Source of the DNA: Streptomyces humicola
Lineage (GTDB): Bacteria; Actinomycetota; Actinomycetes; Streptomycetales; Streptomycetaceae
DNA: 64,000 nt
Assembly (NCBI RefSeq): GCF_024436035.1
Contig: NZ_JANFNG010000009.1
Span: forward strand, 151,168 to 215,167
Direction of reading: 5' to 3'
The position numbers and the translations under genes were made by a program. Below are positions 8,486 to 17,129 of this stretch, one piece after another (the first letter of the stretch is position 1; each line of letters starts with the position of its first letter). Under the pieces are notes generated by a model, which did not search any database, was not told the DNA's origin, and saw only the letters and a list, made by a program, of their open reading frames with translations.

Positions 8486-9118
8486 CTACGCACGCAGGAC
8501 GATTTCGTACGCCTCACGCAGATCAAGTCCGGCATACGAGAAAGTAGCAAGCTCGCTCACGTTGTGATCGCCATTGACCGACACCGAGGTCGGCACCGCC
8601 GCAAAGAGCGCCGCATCCGACATCGAGTCGCCGTAGGCCACGCAGTCCGCGCGCCCGACCCCGTACCGAGCGCACAGCGAATCGGCTATCCCTACCTTCG
8701 ACTCGGGGCCGAGCAAGCCCGACACGTCCAAGGCCTTGCCGCGAAAGGGCAGCGCCGGAAAGCGCGCGCCATACGCCGCATGCACACCCCACTCCAACAG
8801 CCGCCGGACGAAGAAGTCCGGTGAGAGCGAGATCACGGCGCAGTGCTCGCCGCGGGCCCGGATGTCCGCCCACACCTCGCGGATGCCCTTCAGCCACGGC
8901 GCGCCCTCGAAGGCCGTGGCCACCTGCTCCTCGGTGAGGTCCTGCCACAACTCGTAGGCCCGTCGCGCGTACTGCGGTGAATCGATCCGCCTTGCCCCGA
9001 ACTCCTCGTCCAGCTGCTTGAACTCCTCGACGAGCCCCAGCCCCCGCGCGATCTCCACATTGGACGACGATCCGTGCAGCAGCGTCCCGTCCATGTCGAA
9101 CAGGTGAAGCTTCCCCAC
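8486..9118 (-). CDS. HAD-IB family phosphatase (SerB-like)
   Basis: 210 residues of the haloacid dehalogenase superfamily. Motif I is LFDMDGT (residues 6-12; the two Asp are the nucleophile and acid/base), motif II the Ser in AVISLSPDF, and motif IV VAYGDSMSDAALF. The all-helical cap after motif I is typical of phosphoserine-phosphatase-like subfamily IB. The substrate could be phosphoserine or another phosphomonoester. It starts 20 bases after the dnaB stop and is probably co-transcribed with dnaB. Confidence 0.85.
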   Translation of the reverse strand: MGKLHLFDMDGTLLHGSSSNVEIARGLGLVEEFKQLDEEFGARRIDSPQYARRAYELWQDLTEEQVATAFEGAPWLKGIREVWADIRARGEHCAVISLSPDFFVRRLLEWGVHAAYGARFPALPFRGKALDVSGLLGPESKVGIADSLCARYGVGRADCVAYGDSMSDAALFAAVPTSVSVNGDHNVSELATFSYAGLDLREAYEIVLRA

Positions 9119-9138
9119 CCTTGCTCCCCTTGCAGGCG

Positions 9139-10641
9139 TCAGCCGTTCCCGGCCATGTCCACGAAGCGCGAGTAGTGGCCCTGGAAGGCCACTGTGATCG
9201 TGGCAGTGGGCCCGTTGCGGTGTTTGGCCACGATCAGATCTGCTTCGCCTGCGCGCGGGGATTCCTTTTCATAGGCGTCCTCGCGATGCAGGAGGATGAC
9301 CATATCGGCGTCCTGCTCGATCGAGCCCGATTCGCGGAGGTCGGAGACCATCGGCTTCTTGTCCGTGCGCTGCTCGGGGCCACGGTTCAGCTGGGAGAGC
9401 GCGATGACCGGTACTTCGAGCTCCTTCGCGAGCAGCTTGAGGTTCCGGGACATCTCCGAGACCTCCTGCTGACGGCTCTCCGGACGGCGTGATCCGCCCG
9501 ACTGCATCAGCTGCAGATAGTCGATGACGATGAGGCGCAGATCGTTGCGCTGCTTGAGCCGGCGGCACTTGGCCCGGATCTCCATCATCGTCAGGTTCGG
9601 CGAGTCGTCGATGTAGAGCGGGCCCGCCGAGACCTCCGGCATCCGTCGCGCGAGGCGCGTCCAGTCGTCGTCGGTCATGTTGCCCGACCGCATGTGATGC
9701 AGCGCCACGCGCGCCTCCGCGGACAGCAGGCGCATGGCGATCTCGTTGCGCCCCATCTCGAGCGAGAAGAAGACGCTGGGCAGTCCGTACGCGATCGAGC
9801 ACGATCGCGCGAAGTCCAGTGCCAAGGTGGACTTGCCCATCGCCGGACGAGCGGCGATCACGATCATCTGACCGGGATGGAGGCCGTTGGTGAGGGCGTC
9901 GAGATCGGTGAAGCCCGTCGGGACTCCCGTCATCTGCCCGCTGCGGGAGCCGATCGCCTCGATCTCGTCGAGGGCGCCTTCCATGATCTCGCTGAGCGGG
10001 AGGTAGTCCTCCGACGTGCGCTGCTCGGTGACGGCATAGATCTCTGCCTGGGCCGAATTGACGATCTCGTCGACGTCGCCGTCGGCCGCATAGCCCATCT
10101 GCGTGATGCGCGTGCCGGCCTCGACGAGGCGGCGCAGCACGGCCCGTTCGTGGACGATCTCCGCGTAGTACTCGGCGTTGGCTGCGGTGGGGACCGCGTT
10201 GACGAGGGTGTGCAGGTACGCCGCACCGCCCACGCGGGTGATCTCGCCACGCTTGGTCAGCTCGGCGGCCAGGGTGATCGGGTCGGCGGGTTCGCCCCGC
10301 GCGTACAGGTCGAGGATGGCGTTGTAGATCGTCTCGTGGGCGGGACGATAGAAGTCCGTGCCCTTGAGCACCTCCACGACGTCGGCGATCGCGTCCTTGG
10401 ACAGCAGCATGCCGCCGAGCACCGACTGCTCGGCGTCGAGATCCTGCGGCGGCACGCGTTCGAAGCCGCCCTCGGCCCATCCGCCACCACTGCCACCACC
10501 GCGGCCGCCGCGGTCGCCGTCCCGGTCGTTGTCGCGCCGGAAGCGGCTGACCGGCGCGCGGTCGGCCGGGCCTTCGGGGAACGGCGCACCGTCCGGAGGC
10601 GACTCGTCCCAGTGAACGTCCACGGGCTCGGGCTGGCTCAC
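9139..10641 (-). CDS. dnaB: Replicative DNA helicase DnaB
   Basis: 500 residues. It unwinds DNA at the fork as a homohexamer. A Gly/Arg-rich leader (about 1-55) precedes the N-terminal domain (PPQDLDAEQSVLGGMLLS). The RecA-like domain carries Walker A ARPAMGKSTLALDFA, Walker B LIVIDYLQLM and the terminal LIVAKHRNGPT region. No intein interrupts the P-loop, unlike some mycobacterial DnaB. GTG 10641 is chosen because GGAGGAG lies nine bases upstream; the GTG at 10650 directly abuts that site. It is divergent from the MATE gene across a DnaA-box-containing spacer. Confidence 0.97.
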   Translation of the reverse strand: MSQPEPVDVHWDESPPDGAPFPEGPADRAPVSRFRRDNDRDGDRGGRGGGSGGGWAEGGFERVPPQDLDAEQSVLGGMLLSKDAIADVVEVLKGTDFYRPAHETIYNAILDLYARGEPADPITLAAELTKRGEITRVGGAAYLHTLVNAVPTAANAEYYAEIVHERAVLRRLVEAGTRITQMGYAADGDVDEIVNSAQAEIYAVTEQRTSEDYLPLSEIMEGALDEIEAIGSRSGQMTGVPTGFTDLDALTNGLHPGQMIVIAARPAMGKSTLALDFARSCSIAYGLPSVFFSLEMGRNEIAMRLLSAEARVALHHMRSGNMTDDDWTRLARRMPEVSAGPLYIDDSPNLTMMEIRAKCRRLKQRNDLRLIVIDYLQLMQSGGSRRPESRQQEVSEMSRNLKLLAKELEVPVIALSQLNRGPEQRTDKKPMVSDLRESGSIEQDADMVILLHREDAYEKESPRAGEADLIVAKHRNGPTATITVAFQGHYSRFVDMAGNG

Positions 10642-10813
10642 CGCCGCCACCTCCTCCCGGTCCTTCGGACCCCCGTTGCGTGCCCTTCTTTCTTACGGCA
10701 CGGGTCTGACAAACGAAGCACCCGACTCCGGTTCCGGCGCGTCGAGTTCGAGGACGGGACGGGAGGAGGGTGCCGGACAACGGTAGGCCCGCGGACACCG
10801 TCAGCCAAGATGG

Positions 10814-10902
10814 TTATCCACAGGCCATGTGGATGAACGACACAACCCTGTGGAGAAGCCTGCCAAACCTGTGTACAGAGCGGGGGACAGCGCTGTGGAC
10901 AA
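10814..10902. promoter_or_regulatory. DnaA-box cluster between dnaB and the MATE gene
   Basis: Within 89 bases there is a perfect TTATCCACA (10814-10822, + strand) and, on the minus strand, TCATCCACA (10828-10836), TTCTCCACA (10849-10857) and a perfect TTGTCCACA (10894-10902). A weaker CTGTACACA is at 10870-10878. A further degenerate box, CCGTCCACA, is on the minus strand at 11068-11076. The density is far above chance. Possible roles are DnaA regulation of dnaB or titration of DnaA near the origin (inference). Confidence 0.7.
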
Positions 10903-11053
10903 GGACGACGCCACGTCAGGACACCGCATGTGACCTGCAGTTTCACCATCCACTGGCTGTGCAGGAGAAAAACTTCCCCAGCAGTTTCAAGATCGCGACA
11001 AACTGCCCGGACATGCGTACGGAAGCGACCTCTCTGTAATGGACACTTACCGT

Positions 11054-11083
11054 TTGCATCTATTACTTGTGGACGGTTAGGCT
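11054..11083 (+). promoter_or_regulatory. Probable leaderless promoter of the MATE gene
   Basis: TTGCAT (11054-11059) and TAGGCT (11078-11083) are separated by 18 bases. The -10 lies six bases before the GTG start at 11090, so transcription should begin at or next to the start codon, a common Streptomyces arrangement. A degenerate DnaA box (11068-11076) falls between the two hexamers. Confidence 0.5.
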
Positions 11084-11089
11084 GCCCCT

Positions 11090-12466
11090 GTGAAATCGGC
11101 CGCCATCACCTCCCCGAGACCCGGTACAGCGCGTTCCGCCCGGCTCTCCAAGGACGTCCGCAGGCGCCACGACCGGGAGATCATCGCGCTCGCCGTACCG
11201 GCCTTCGGAGCCCTGGTCGCCGAGCCGCTCTTCGTCATGGCCGACAGCGCCATCGTCGGGCACCTCGGCACCATCCAGCTCGCCGGGCTCGGCGTCGCCG
11301 CCGCGCTGCTCACCACCTCGGTCAACGTCTTCGTCTTCCTCGCCTACGCGACCACGGCGGCCGTGGCCCGCCGCGTCGGCGCCGCAGATCTACGGTCCGC
11401 GATCCGCCAGGGAATCGACGGCATCTGGCTGGCCCTGCTCCTCGGCGCCCTCGTCGTCGCCGTCGTCATGCCCACCGCACCCGCGCTCGCAGGACTCTTC
11501 GGAGCCTCCGGCGAGGCGACCTCGTACGCCGTCACCTATCTGCGGATCAGTGCGCTCGGCACCCCCGCAATGCTCGTCGTGCTCGCCTCGACCGGCGTGC
11601 TGCGCGGGCTCCAGGACACCCGCACGCCGCTGACCGTCGCGGTGGCGGGGTTCACCGCCAACCTCGGCCTCAACGCCGGCCTGGTCTTCGGCGCCGGGCT
11701 GGGCATCGCAGGATCCGCCCTCGGCACCGTGCTGGCCCAGTGCGGCATGGCCGCCGCCTACCTCATTGTCGTCGTACGGGGAGCCCGCAGGCACGGCGCC
11801 CCGCTGCGGCCGGACATGGCCGGGATCCGGGCGTGCGCGACGGCCGGTGTTCCCCTGCTGGTGCGCACGCTCAGCCTGCGCGCCAGCCTTGTGATCGCCA
11901 CCGCCATCGCCGCCCACCTGGGGGACGCCGATGTCGCGGCCCACCAGATCCTGCTCACCCTGTGGAGCCTGCTGGCGTTCGCCCTGGACGCTATCGCCAT
12001 CGCCGGTCAGGCGATCATCGGCCGCTATCTGGGCGCCGACGACTCCGAGGGGGCACGGGCTTCGTCCCGGCGCATGGTCCAGTGGGGGATCGCCGCCGGT
12101 CTCCTCCTCGGCCTGCTCGTGGTGGCCTCACGCCCGCTGTTCATCCCGATGTTCACCTCCGACCCGGTGGTGCGGGACCATCTGCTGCCCGCGCTGCTCG
12201 TGGTGGCGGCCACCCAGCCGGTGTGCGGCGTCGTCTTCGTGCTCGACGGCGTGCTGATGGGCGCGGGCGACGGCCCGTATCTCGCGTGGGCAATGCTCGC
12301 GACGCTGGCCGTCTTCGCACCCGCGGCGATCGGAATCCCCGCGGTCGGCGGCGGGCTGACCATGCTGTGGTGGGCGATGGGGCTGTTCATGCTCACCCGG
12401 ATGGTCTTCCTCTGGGTCCGGGCACGCTCGGGGCGCTGGGTGGTGACCGGCGCCGTCCGCGCGTGA
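11090..12466 (+). CDS. MATE family efflux transporter (DinF-like)
   Basis: 458 residues with 12 predicted membrane helices in two homologous halves, a multidrug and toxic compound extrusion transporter of the DinF-type branch. Recognisable stretches are PAFGALVAEPLFVMADSAIV near the N-terminus and LAGLGVAAALL, with the repeat half beginning around residue 245. Such proteins export cationic or organic compounds in exchange for Na+ or H+; the substrate is unknown. The GTG appears to be leaderless. The gene separates dnaB from the rpsF-rplI operon and converges with rplI. Confidence 0.9.
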   Translation: MKSAAITSPRPGTARSARLSKDVRRRHDREIIALAVPAFGALVAEPLFVMADSAIVGHLGTIQLAGLGVAAALLTTSVNVFVFLAYATTAAVARRVGAADLRSAIRQGIDGIWLALLLGALVVAVVMPTAPALAGLFGASGEATSYAVTYLRISALGTPAMLVVLASTGVLRGLQDTRTPLTVAVAGFTANLGLNAGLVFGAGLGIAGSALGTVLAQCGMAAAYLIVVVRGARRHGAPLRPDMAGIRACATAGVPLLVRTLSLRASLVIATAIAAHLGDADVAAHQILLTLWSLLAFALDAIAIAGQAIIGRYLGADDSEGARASSRRMVQWGIAAGLLLGLLVVASRPLFIPMFTSDPVVRDHLLPALLVVAATQPVCGVVFVLDGVLMGAGDGPYLAWAMLATLAVFAPAAIGIPAVGGGLTMLWWAMGLFMLTRMVFLWVRARSGRWVVTGAVRA

Positions 12467-12472
12467 CGTGAT

Positions 12473-12486
12473 GTTTCACGTGAAAC
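12473..12486. other. parS centromere site
   Basis: Perfect 14-base palindrome GTTTCACGTGAAAC, the ParB-binding site, just after the MATE stop codon and 25 bases from a second site. Confidence 0.95.
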
Positions 12487-12510
12487 GCCCGCCGACGTCT
12501 CAGGGGTGGC

Positions 12511-12524
12511 GTTTCACGTGAAAC
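12511..12524. other. parS centromere site
   Basis: Perfect GTTTCACGTGAAAC followed by ATC. It forms a close pair with the site at 12473 in the convergent MATE-rplI intergenic region. Confidence 0.95.
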
Positions 12525-12534
12525 ATCACCAACG

Positions 12535-12572
12535 CGAAGGGCCGGTGTCCCACAAGGGATACCGGCCCTTCG
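12535..12572. terminator. Bidirectional terminator of MATE and rplI
   Basis: A perfect 12-base stem, CGAAGGGCCGGT (12535-12546) with ACCGGCCCTTCG (12561-12572), and a 14-base loop between convergent genes. Confidence 0.85.
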
Positions 12573-12595
12573 TGCAGTGCCGCAAGGGCAGCGCG

Positions 12596-13042
12596 TCAGG
12601 CAGCCACGACCTCGAGGTCGAGCTTGACCGAGACCTCCGGATGGAGGCTGACGGTCACCTGATGCGAGCCCACGGTCTTGATCGGCGCGACCAGCGCGAC
12701 ACGGCGCTTGTCAACGACCGGGCCGCCCGCGTCCTTGATCGCCGAGGCGATGTCGGCCGGGGTGACCGAGCCGAAGAGACGGCCGGTGTCACCGGCGCGG
12801 GTCTGCAGCTTGATCTTGACGGCTTCGAGCTGACCCTTGACCTCGTTGGCCTGCTCCAGCGTGGCGATCTCGCGGATCCGGCGCGCACGGCGGATCTGCT
12901 CGACGTCCTTCTCGCCGCCCTTGGTCCAGCGCATGGCGAAGCCGCGCGGGATCAGGTAGTTGCGGGCGTACCCGTCCTTGACCTCGACGACATCGCCGGC
13001 GGAGCCGAGGCCATTGACCTCGTTGGTGAGGATGATCTTCAT
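12596..13042 (-). CDS. rplI: 50S ribosomal protein L9
   Basis: 148 residues, full length for L9. The N-terminal domain begins [20 protein letters not shown] and contains the [12 protein letters not shown] signature. A connecting helix and a C-terminal 23S rRNA-binding domain follow. It is the last gene of rpsF-ssb-rpsR-rplI, 17 bases after rpsR. Confidence 0.97.
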   Translation of the reverse strand: MKIILTNEVNGLGSAGDVVEVKDGYARNYLIPRGFAMRWTKGGEKDVEQIRRARRIREIATLEQANEVKGQLEAVKIKLQTRAGDTGRLFGSVTPADIASAIKDAGGPVVDKRRVALVAPIKTVGSHQVTVSLHPEVSVKLDLEVVAA

Positions 13043-13059
13043 GCTTCGGTCACCCTCTC

Positions 13060-13296
13060 TCAGCGAGCAGTGGAGGTGTAGGGCAGCAGCGCCATCTCAC
13101 GGCTGTTCTTCACGGCCGTGGCGACGTCACGCTGGTGCTGGGTGCAGTTGCCGGTGACCCGGCGGGCACGGATCTTGCCGCGGTCGGAGATGTACTTCCG
13201 CAGCAGGTTCGTGTCCTTGTAGTCGACGTAGCCGACCTTGTCCTTGCAGAACGCGCAGACCTTTTTCTTAGGCTTGCGCACTGGCGCCTTCGCCAT
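13060..13296 (-). CDS. rpsR: 30S ribosomal protein S18
   Basis: 78 residues. It has the CAFCK pair plus a third Cys in GNCTQHQRD, so this is the Cys-containing (potentially zinc-binding) paralogue; a Cys-free copy often exists elsewhere in streptomycetes. [14 protein letters not shown] and REMALLPY are typical S18 elements. It lies between ssb and rplI. Confidence 0.96.
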   Translation of the reverse strand: MAKAPVRKPKKKVCAFCKDKVGYVDYKDTNLLRKYISDRGKIRARRVTGNCTQHQRDVATAVKNSREMALLPYTSTAR

Positions 13297-13338
13297 GGTG
13301 TGTCTCCTGTGTGATCAAGAAGTTCGTGTCGGCGCCCT

Positions 13339-13923
13339 TTAGAAGGGCGGCTCGTCCGAGTAGCCGCCGCCGGAGCTTCCGCCCCAGCCACCACCGCCGC
13401 CTTGCTGGCCGCCGCCGCCTTGCTGGCCACCACCGGCCGGGGCGCTGGTGGCCCAGGGGTCGTCGGCCGGGGCACCGCCCTGGCCACCGCCCTGCGGGCC
13501 GCCGCCCCAGCCACCGCCCTGGCCGCCTCCGCCGCCGTAGCCGCCCTGACCGCTGCGACCGGTGGTCTTGGTGACCTTGGCTGTCGCGTTCCTCAGGGAG
13601 GCGCCGACCTCGTCGACGTCGAGTTCGTAGACCGTCCGCTTCACGCCCTCACGGTCCTCGTAGGACCGCTGCTTCAGGCGGCCCTGGACGATGACGCGCA
13701 TGCCGCGCTGCAGCGACTCGGCGACGTTCTCCGCCGCCTGCCGCCAGACCGAGCACGTCAGGAACAGGCTCTCGCCGTCCTTCCACTCGTTGGTCTGCCG
13801 GTCGAAGGTGCGGGGAGTGGACGCGACACGGAACTTCGCGACCGCCGCACCGGACGGGGTGAAACGCAGCTCGGGGTCGTCGACGAGATTGCCGACGACC
13901 GTGATGACGGTCTCGCCTGCCAT
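13339..13923 (-). CDS. ssb: Single-stranded DNA-binding protein
   Basis: 194 residues. The OB-fold domain (about 1-110) starts [21 protein letters not shown] long Gly/Gln-rich linker (about 120-185) is followed by the acidic C-terminal tip SDEPPF, which recruits replication and repair proteins. Operon position after rpsF is typical. Confidence 0.97.
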   Translation of the reverse strand: MAGETVITVVGNLVDDPELRFTPSGAAVAKFRVASTPRTFDRQTNEWKDGESLFLTCSVWRQAAENVAESLQRGMRVIVQGRLKQRSYEDREGVKRTVYELDVDEVGASLRNATAKVTKTTGRSGQGGYGGGGGQGGGWGGGPQGGGQGGAPADDPWATSAPAGGGQQGGGGQQGGGGGWGGSSGGGYSDEPPF

Positions 13924-13997
13924 GGTGGGTGACCTCTCGGCGGGTTTGCTGTGCTGCTGGCTGCTCGGTTACCCGGCTGTCTGCTCAGCCCGTGGGC

Positions 13998-14288
13998 TCA
14001 GCGACCGGCCGGACGGAGGACCTTGGTCCGGAGGACCGACTCGTTCAGGTTGAGCTGACGGTCGAGCTCCTTGACGACCTCAGGCGTAGCGTTGAGGTCG
14101 ATGACCGAGTAGATGCCTTCGGGCTTCTTCTTGATCTCGTACGCGAGACGACGACGGCCCCAGGTGTCGACCTTCTCGACCTTTCCATTGCCCTCACGGA
14201 CGACGGAGAGGAAGTTCTCGATCAGCGGGGAGACAGCGCGCTCCTCGAGATCGGGGTCGAGGATGACCATCACCTCGTAGTGACGCAT
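13998..14288 (-). CDS. rpsF: 30S ribosomal protein S6
   Basis: 96 residues, beginning [18 protein letters not shown]. The ATG at 14288 is set by a near-perfect AGGAGGTGG ribosome-binding site about six bases upstream; the 11-residue upstream extension is leader. S6 pairs with S18 in the 30S platform, consistent with their shared operon. First gene of rpsF-ssb-rpsR-rplI. Confidence 0.96.
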   Translation of the reverse strand: MRHYEVMVILDPDLEERAVSPLIENFLSVVREGNGKVEKVDTWGRRRLAYEIKKKPEGIYSVIDLNATPEVVKELDRQLNLNESVLRTKVLRPAGR

Positions 14289-14474
14289 GTGGAACCCACC
14301 TCCTTTGGACTCAGCGGCCACGGCGCTTCCGTGGCAGGAGGGTTTGCGTGCAGACGGTACACACTACCTGCTCACCGCCTTCCGCTTGAAATCCGCTGGT
14401 TAAGCGGGAGAATCTGTACGCAACGGGTGTGTGCGGCGCTACAGTGCGCCACTTTCCGCTCACGGAGGTGCCAC

Positions 14475-14783
14475 ATGGCACAGACGGTCCGGCCGCAGCG
14501 GGTGCTCTCGCTGCTGAACACCGACGGCAAGGCCCATCCACGCGAGAACTCCTTCGTCGCAGTATCGGCGGTACTCGGCGTGGTCTCGGTCATCACGTCG
14601 ATCTTCGCAAGCCTCCATCTGCTCACCTCGTGGACCGGTCTGGTGGGGATCCTCACCGCCGCGTACGGCCAGTTCATCTCGGCCACCACGAGCGAACGGT
14701 TCGTCCTGATCCTCGCGCTCGGCGCATCCGGGATCGGCTTCTTCATCGGCGTCGCACACGGCGGGCTGTGGGGCGGCCTGTAG
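14475..14783 (+). CDS. Small conserved membrane protein
   Basis: 102 residues with an approximately 30-residue polar N-terminus (AQTVRPQRVLSLLNTDG) and three hydrophobic segments (about 28-48, 52-68, 77-95). It is found divergent from rpsF in streptomycetes, but I recognise no functional family. The ATG has GGAGGTG eight bases upstream. The 186-base gap to rpsF must hold both promoters. Confidence 0.75.
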   Translation: MAQTVRPQRVLSLLNTDGKAHPRENSFVAVSAVLGVVSVITSIFASLHLLTSWTGLVGILTAAYGQFISATTSERFVLILALGASGIGFFIGVAHGGLWGGL

Positions 14784-14894
14784 CGGGCGGGGTCCTGCCA
14801 GGCGTATCCAGAGCACTCGGTCGGGGCGCGGCCCTCTCACAGTAGGCTTCGCCGGGAAGTCCGGTAGAACCCGCAGCGATGGGGAGCGCCCCGA

Positions 14895-16013
14895 ATGAGC
14901 CTGACCTTGAGGACGATCAGCCGAGAGCAGCATCTGGCGTACATCCGGAGCCTGCCGGAGGCGAGCCACATGCAGGTTCCGGCCTGGGCGGACGTCAAGG
15001 CCGAATGGCGCTCGGAGAACCTCGGCTGGTTCAACGGGCACGGCGAGCTGGTCGGCGTCGGCCTGGTCCTCTACCGCCAGCTGCCCAAGGTCAAGCGGTA
15101 TCTGGCGTACCTGCCCGAGGGGCCGGTGATCAACTGGTTCGCGCCCAACCTGGACGAGTGGCTCCAGCCGATGCTCGCCCACCTCAAGCAGCAGGGCGCG
15201 TTCTCGGTGAAGATGGGTCCGCCTGTCGTCATCCGCCGCTGGGATGCGGCCGCCATCAAGACGGGCATGGGCGACCCGGACGTCAAGCGACTGCGCGACA
15301 TCGAGGCATCGGTGATCGAGCCGCGCGCCTTCGAGGTCGCCGACCGGCTGCGCCGCATGGGCTGGCAGCAGGGCGAGGACACCGGTGCCGGCTTCGGCGA
15401 CGTCCAGCCGCGCTACGTCTTCCAGGTGCCGCTCGCCGGCCGCAGCCTGGAGGAGATCCACAAGGGCTTCAACCAGCTGTGGCGCCGCAACATCAAGAAG
15501 GCGGAGAAGGCGGGCGTCCAGGTCGTCCAGGGCGGCTACGACCAACTCCCCATCTGGCAGCAGCTGTACGAGATCACCGCGGAGCGCGACCACTTCCGGC
15601 CGCGCCCGCTGTCGTACTTCCAGCGCATGTGGACGGCGCTCAACACCGAGGACCCGGACAGGATGCGGCTGTACTTCGCCACGCACGAGGGCGAGGCGGT
15701 GGCGGCGGCGACGATGCTGATCGTCGGCGGCCATGTCTGGTACTCCTACGGTGCCTCGGCCAACCACAAGCGTGAGGTGCGGCCGAGCAACGCCATGCAG
15801 TGGCGGATGCTGCAGGACGCCCAGGCGCTGGGCGCGAGCGTGTACGACCTGCGGGGGATCAGCGATTCGCTGGACGAGAACGACCACCTCTTCGGCCTGA
15901 TCCAGTTCAAGGTGGGAACGGGCGGTCAGGCCGCGGAGTATCTGGGCGAGTGGGACTTCCCGCTCAACAAGCTGCTGCACAAGGCGCTCGACATCTACAT
16001 GTCGCGCCGCTGA
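14895..16013 (+). CDS. FemX-like lipid II peptidyltransferase (FemAB family)
   Basis: 372 residues of the FemABX family, a double GNAT fold. Recognisable elements include SHMQVPAWADVK, the NQLWRRNIKKAEKAGV positively charged stretch and YDLRGISDSLDENDHLFG, followed by KVGTGG, near the C-terminus. Streptomyces peptidoglycan carries a single glycine on LL-diaminopimelate, and FemX-type enzymes add the first residue to lipid II using aminoacyl-tRNA, so that is the likely role. It is followed 56 bases later by an alanine-racemase family gene, probably in one transcript. Confidence 0.88.
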   Translation: MSLTLRTISREQHLAYIRSLPEASHMQVPAWADVKAEWRSENLGWFNGHGELVGVGLVLYRQLPKVKRYLAYLPEGPVINWFAPNLDEWLQPMLAHLKQQGAFSVKMGPPVVIRRWDAAAIKTGMGDPDVKRLRDIEASVIEPRAFEVADRLRRMGWQQGEDTGAGFGDVQPRYVFQVPLAGRSLEEIHKGFNQLWRRNIKKAEKAGVQVVQGGYDQLPIWQQLYEITAERDHFRPRPLSYFQRMWTALNTEDPDRMRLYFATHEGEAVAAATMLIVGGHVWYSYGASANHKREVRPSNAMQWRMLQDAQALGASVYDLRGISDSLDENDHLFGLIQFKVGTGGQAAEYLGEWDFPLNKLLHKALDIYMSRR

Positions 16014-16069
16014 TCATCCGCCGACCTCGGCATCCCACTCCCGACGACGAGAAAGGTTCTGACCCGGCC

Positions 16070-17101
16070 ATGGCGCTCACCCTGTACGTCGACACCGCGC
16101 GCTGGCGTGCGCACCACAAGAGCGTGGTCGACCAGTTCCCCGGCATCGTCCCGGTCTGCAAGGGCAACGGCTACGGTTTCGGTCACGAGCGGCTCGCCGA
16201 CGAGGCGACCCGGATGGGCTCCGATGTCCTCGCGGTCGGCACGACGTACGAGGCAGCCCGGATGAAGGACTGGTTCGGCGGCGATCTGCTGGTGCTGACC
16301 CCGTACCGGGTGGGCGAGGAGCCGGTGCCACTGCCCGACCGGGCGATCCGCTCGGTCTCCTCCGTCGAGGGCGTACGCGGCATGGTCGGCGCACGGGTCG
16401 TCATCGAGGTGATGAGCAGCATGCGGCGGCACGGCATCCGTGAGGACGATCTGCAGAAGCTGCACGGCACGATCGACGACGTACGCCTCGAAGGCTTCGC
16501 GATCCATCTGCCGCTGGACCGCACCGACGGTTCTGACGCGGTGGAAGAGGTCTTCGGCTGGATGGAGCGGCTGCGCACCGCCCGGCTGCCGCTGCACACG
16601 ATGTTCGTCAGCCACGTCAAGGCCAATGAACTGGCCCAGTTGCAGCAGCAGTTCCCCCAGACACGGTTTCGTCCGCGCATCGGCACCCGGCTGTGGCTCG
16701 GCGACCACGAGGCGACCGAATACCGCGGCGCCGTGCTGGACGTCACCCGCGTGGCCAAGGGTGACCGCTACGGCTACCGGCAGCAGAGGGCCGCGAGCGA
16801 CGGCCACCTGGTGGTGGTCGCCGGCGGTACGTCGCACGGGGTGGGCCTGGAGGCGCCGAAGGCGGTGCACGGGGTGATGCCGCGGGCGAAGGGCGTTGCC
16901 CGGGCGGGTCTCGCCACGGTGAACCGCAATCTGTCACCGTTCGTGTGGGCGGGAAAGCAGCGCTGGTTCGCCGAGCCGCCGCACATGCAGGTGTCGATCC
17001 TCTTCCTGCCGGGTGACGTGGCGCCGCCCGCGGTCGGGGACGAGCTGGTGGCCCACCTGAGGCACACGACGACCCAGTTCGACCGCGTCGTCGACCGCTG
17101 A
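16070..17101 (+). CDS. Alanine racemase family PLP enzyme
   Basis: 343 residues. The PLP-lysine motif PVCKGNGYGFG lies near the N-terminus (Lys about 31), then an alpha/beta barrel and a C-terminal beta domain. This is alanine-racemase fold, but shorter than canonical Alr (about 370-390). The usual VKANAYGHG appears as CKGNGYGFG, so substrate specificity may differ. The pairing with the FemX-like gene suggests wall-precursor or related amino-acid chemistry (inference). ATG 16070 with a GAAAGG site is chosen over a longer frame that overlaps the femX-like gene. Confidence 0.8.
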   Translation: MALTLYVDTARWRAHHKSVVDQFPGIVPVCKGNGYGFGHERLADEATRMGSDVLAVGTTYEAARMKDWFGGDLLVLTPYRVGEEPVPLPDRAIRSVSSVEGVRGMVGARVVIEVMSSMRRHGIREDDLQKLHGTIDDVRLEGFAIHLPLDRTDGSDAVEEVFGWMERLRTARLPLHTMFVSHVKANELAQLQQQFPQTRFRPRIGTRLWLGDHEATEYRGAVLDVTRVAKGDRYGYRQQRAASDGHLVVVAGGTSHGVGLEAPKAVHGVMPRAKGVARAGLATVNRNLSPFVWAGKQRWFAEPPHMQVSILFLPGDVAPPAVGDELVAHLRHTTTQFDRVVDR

Positions 17102-17129
17102 CCGGCGCAATCGCTCAATCGCCCGTTCG

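Noticed and set aside
9139..10641. An intein in dnaB, as in some actinobacteria
   Set aside because: The P-loop and downstream motifs are contiguous and the protein has normal length.
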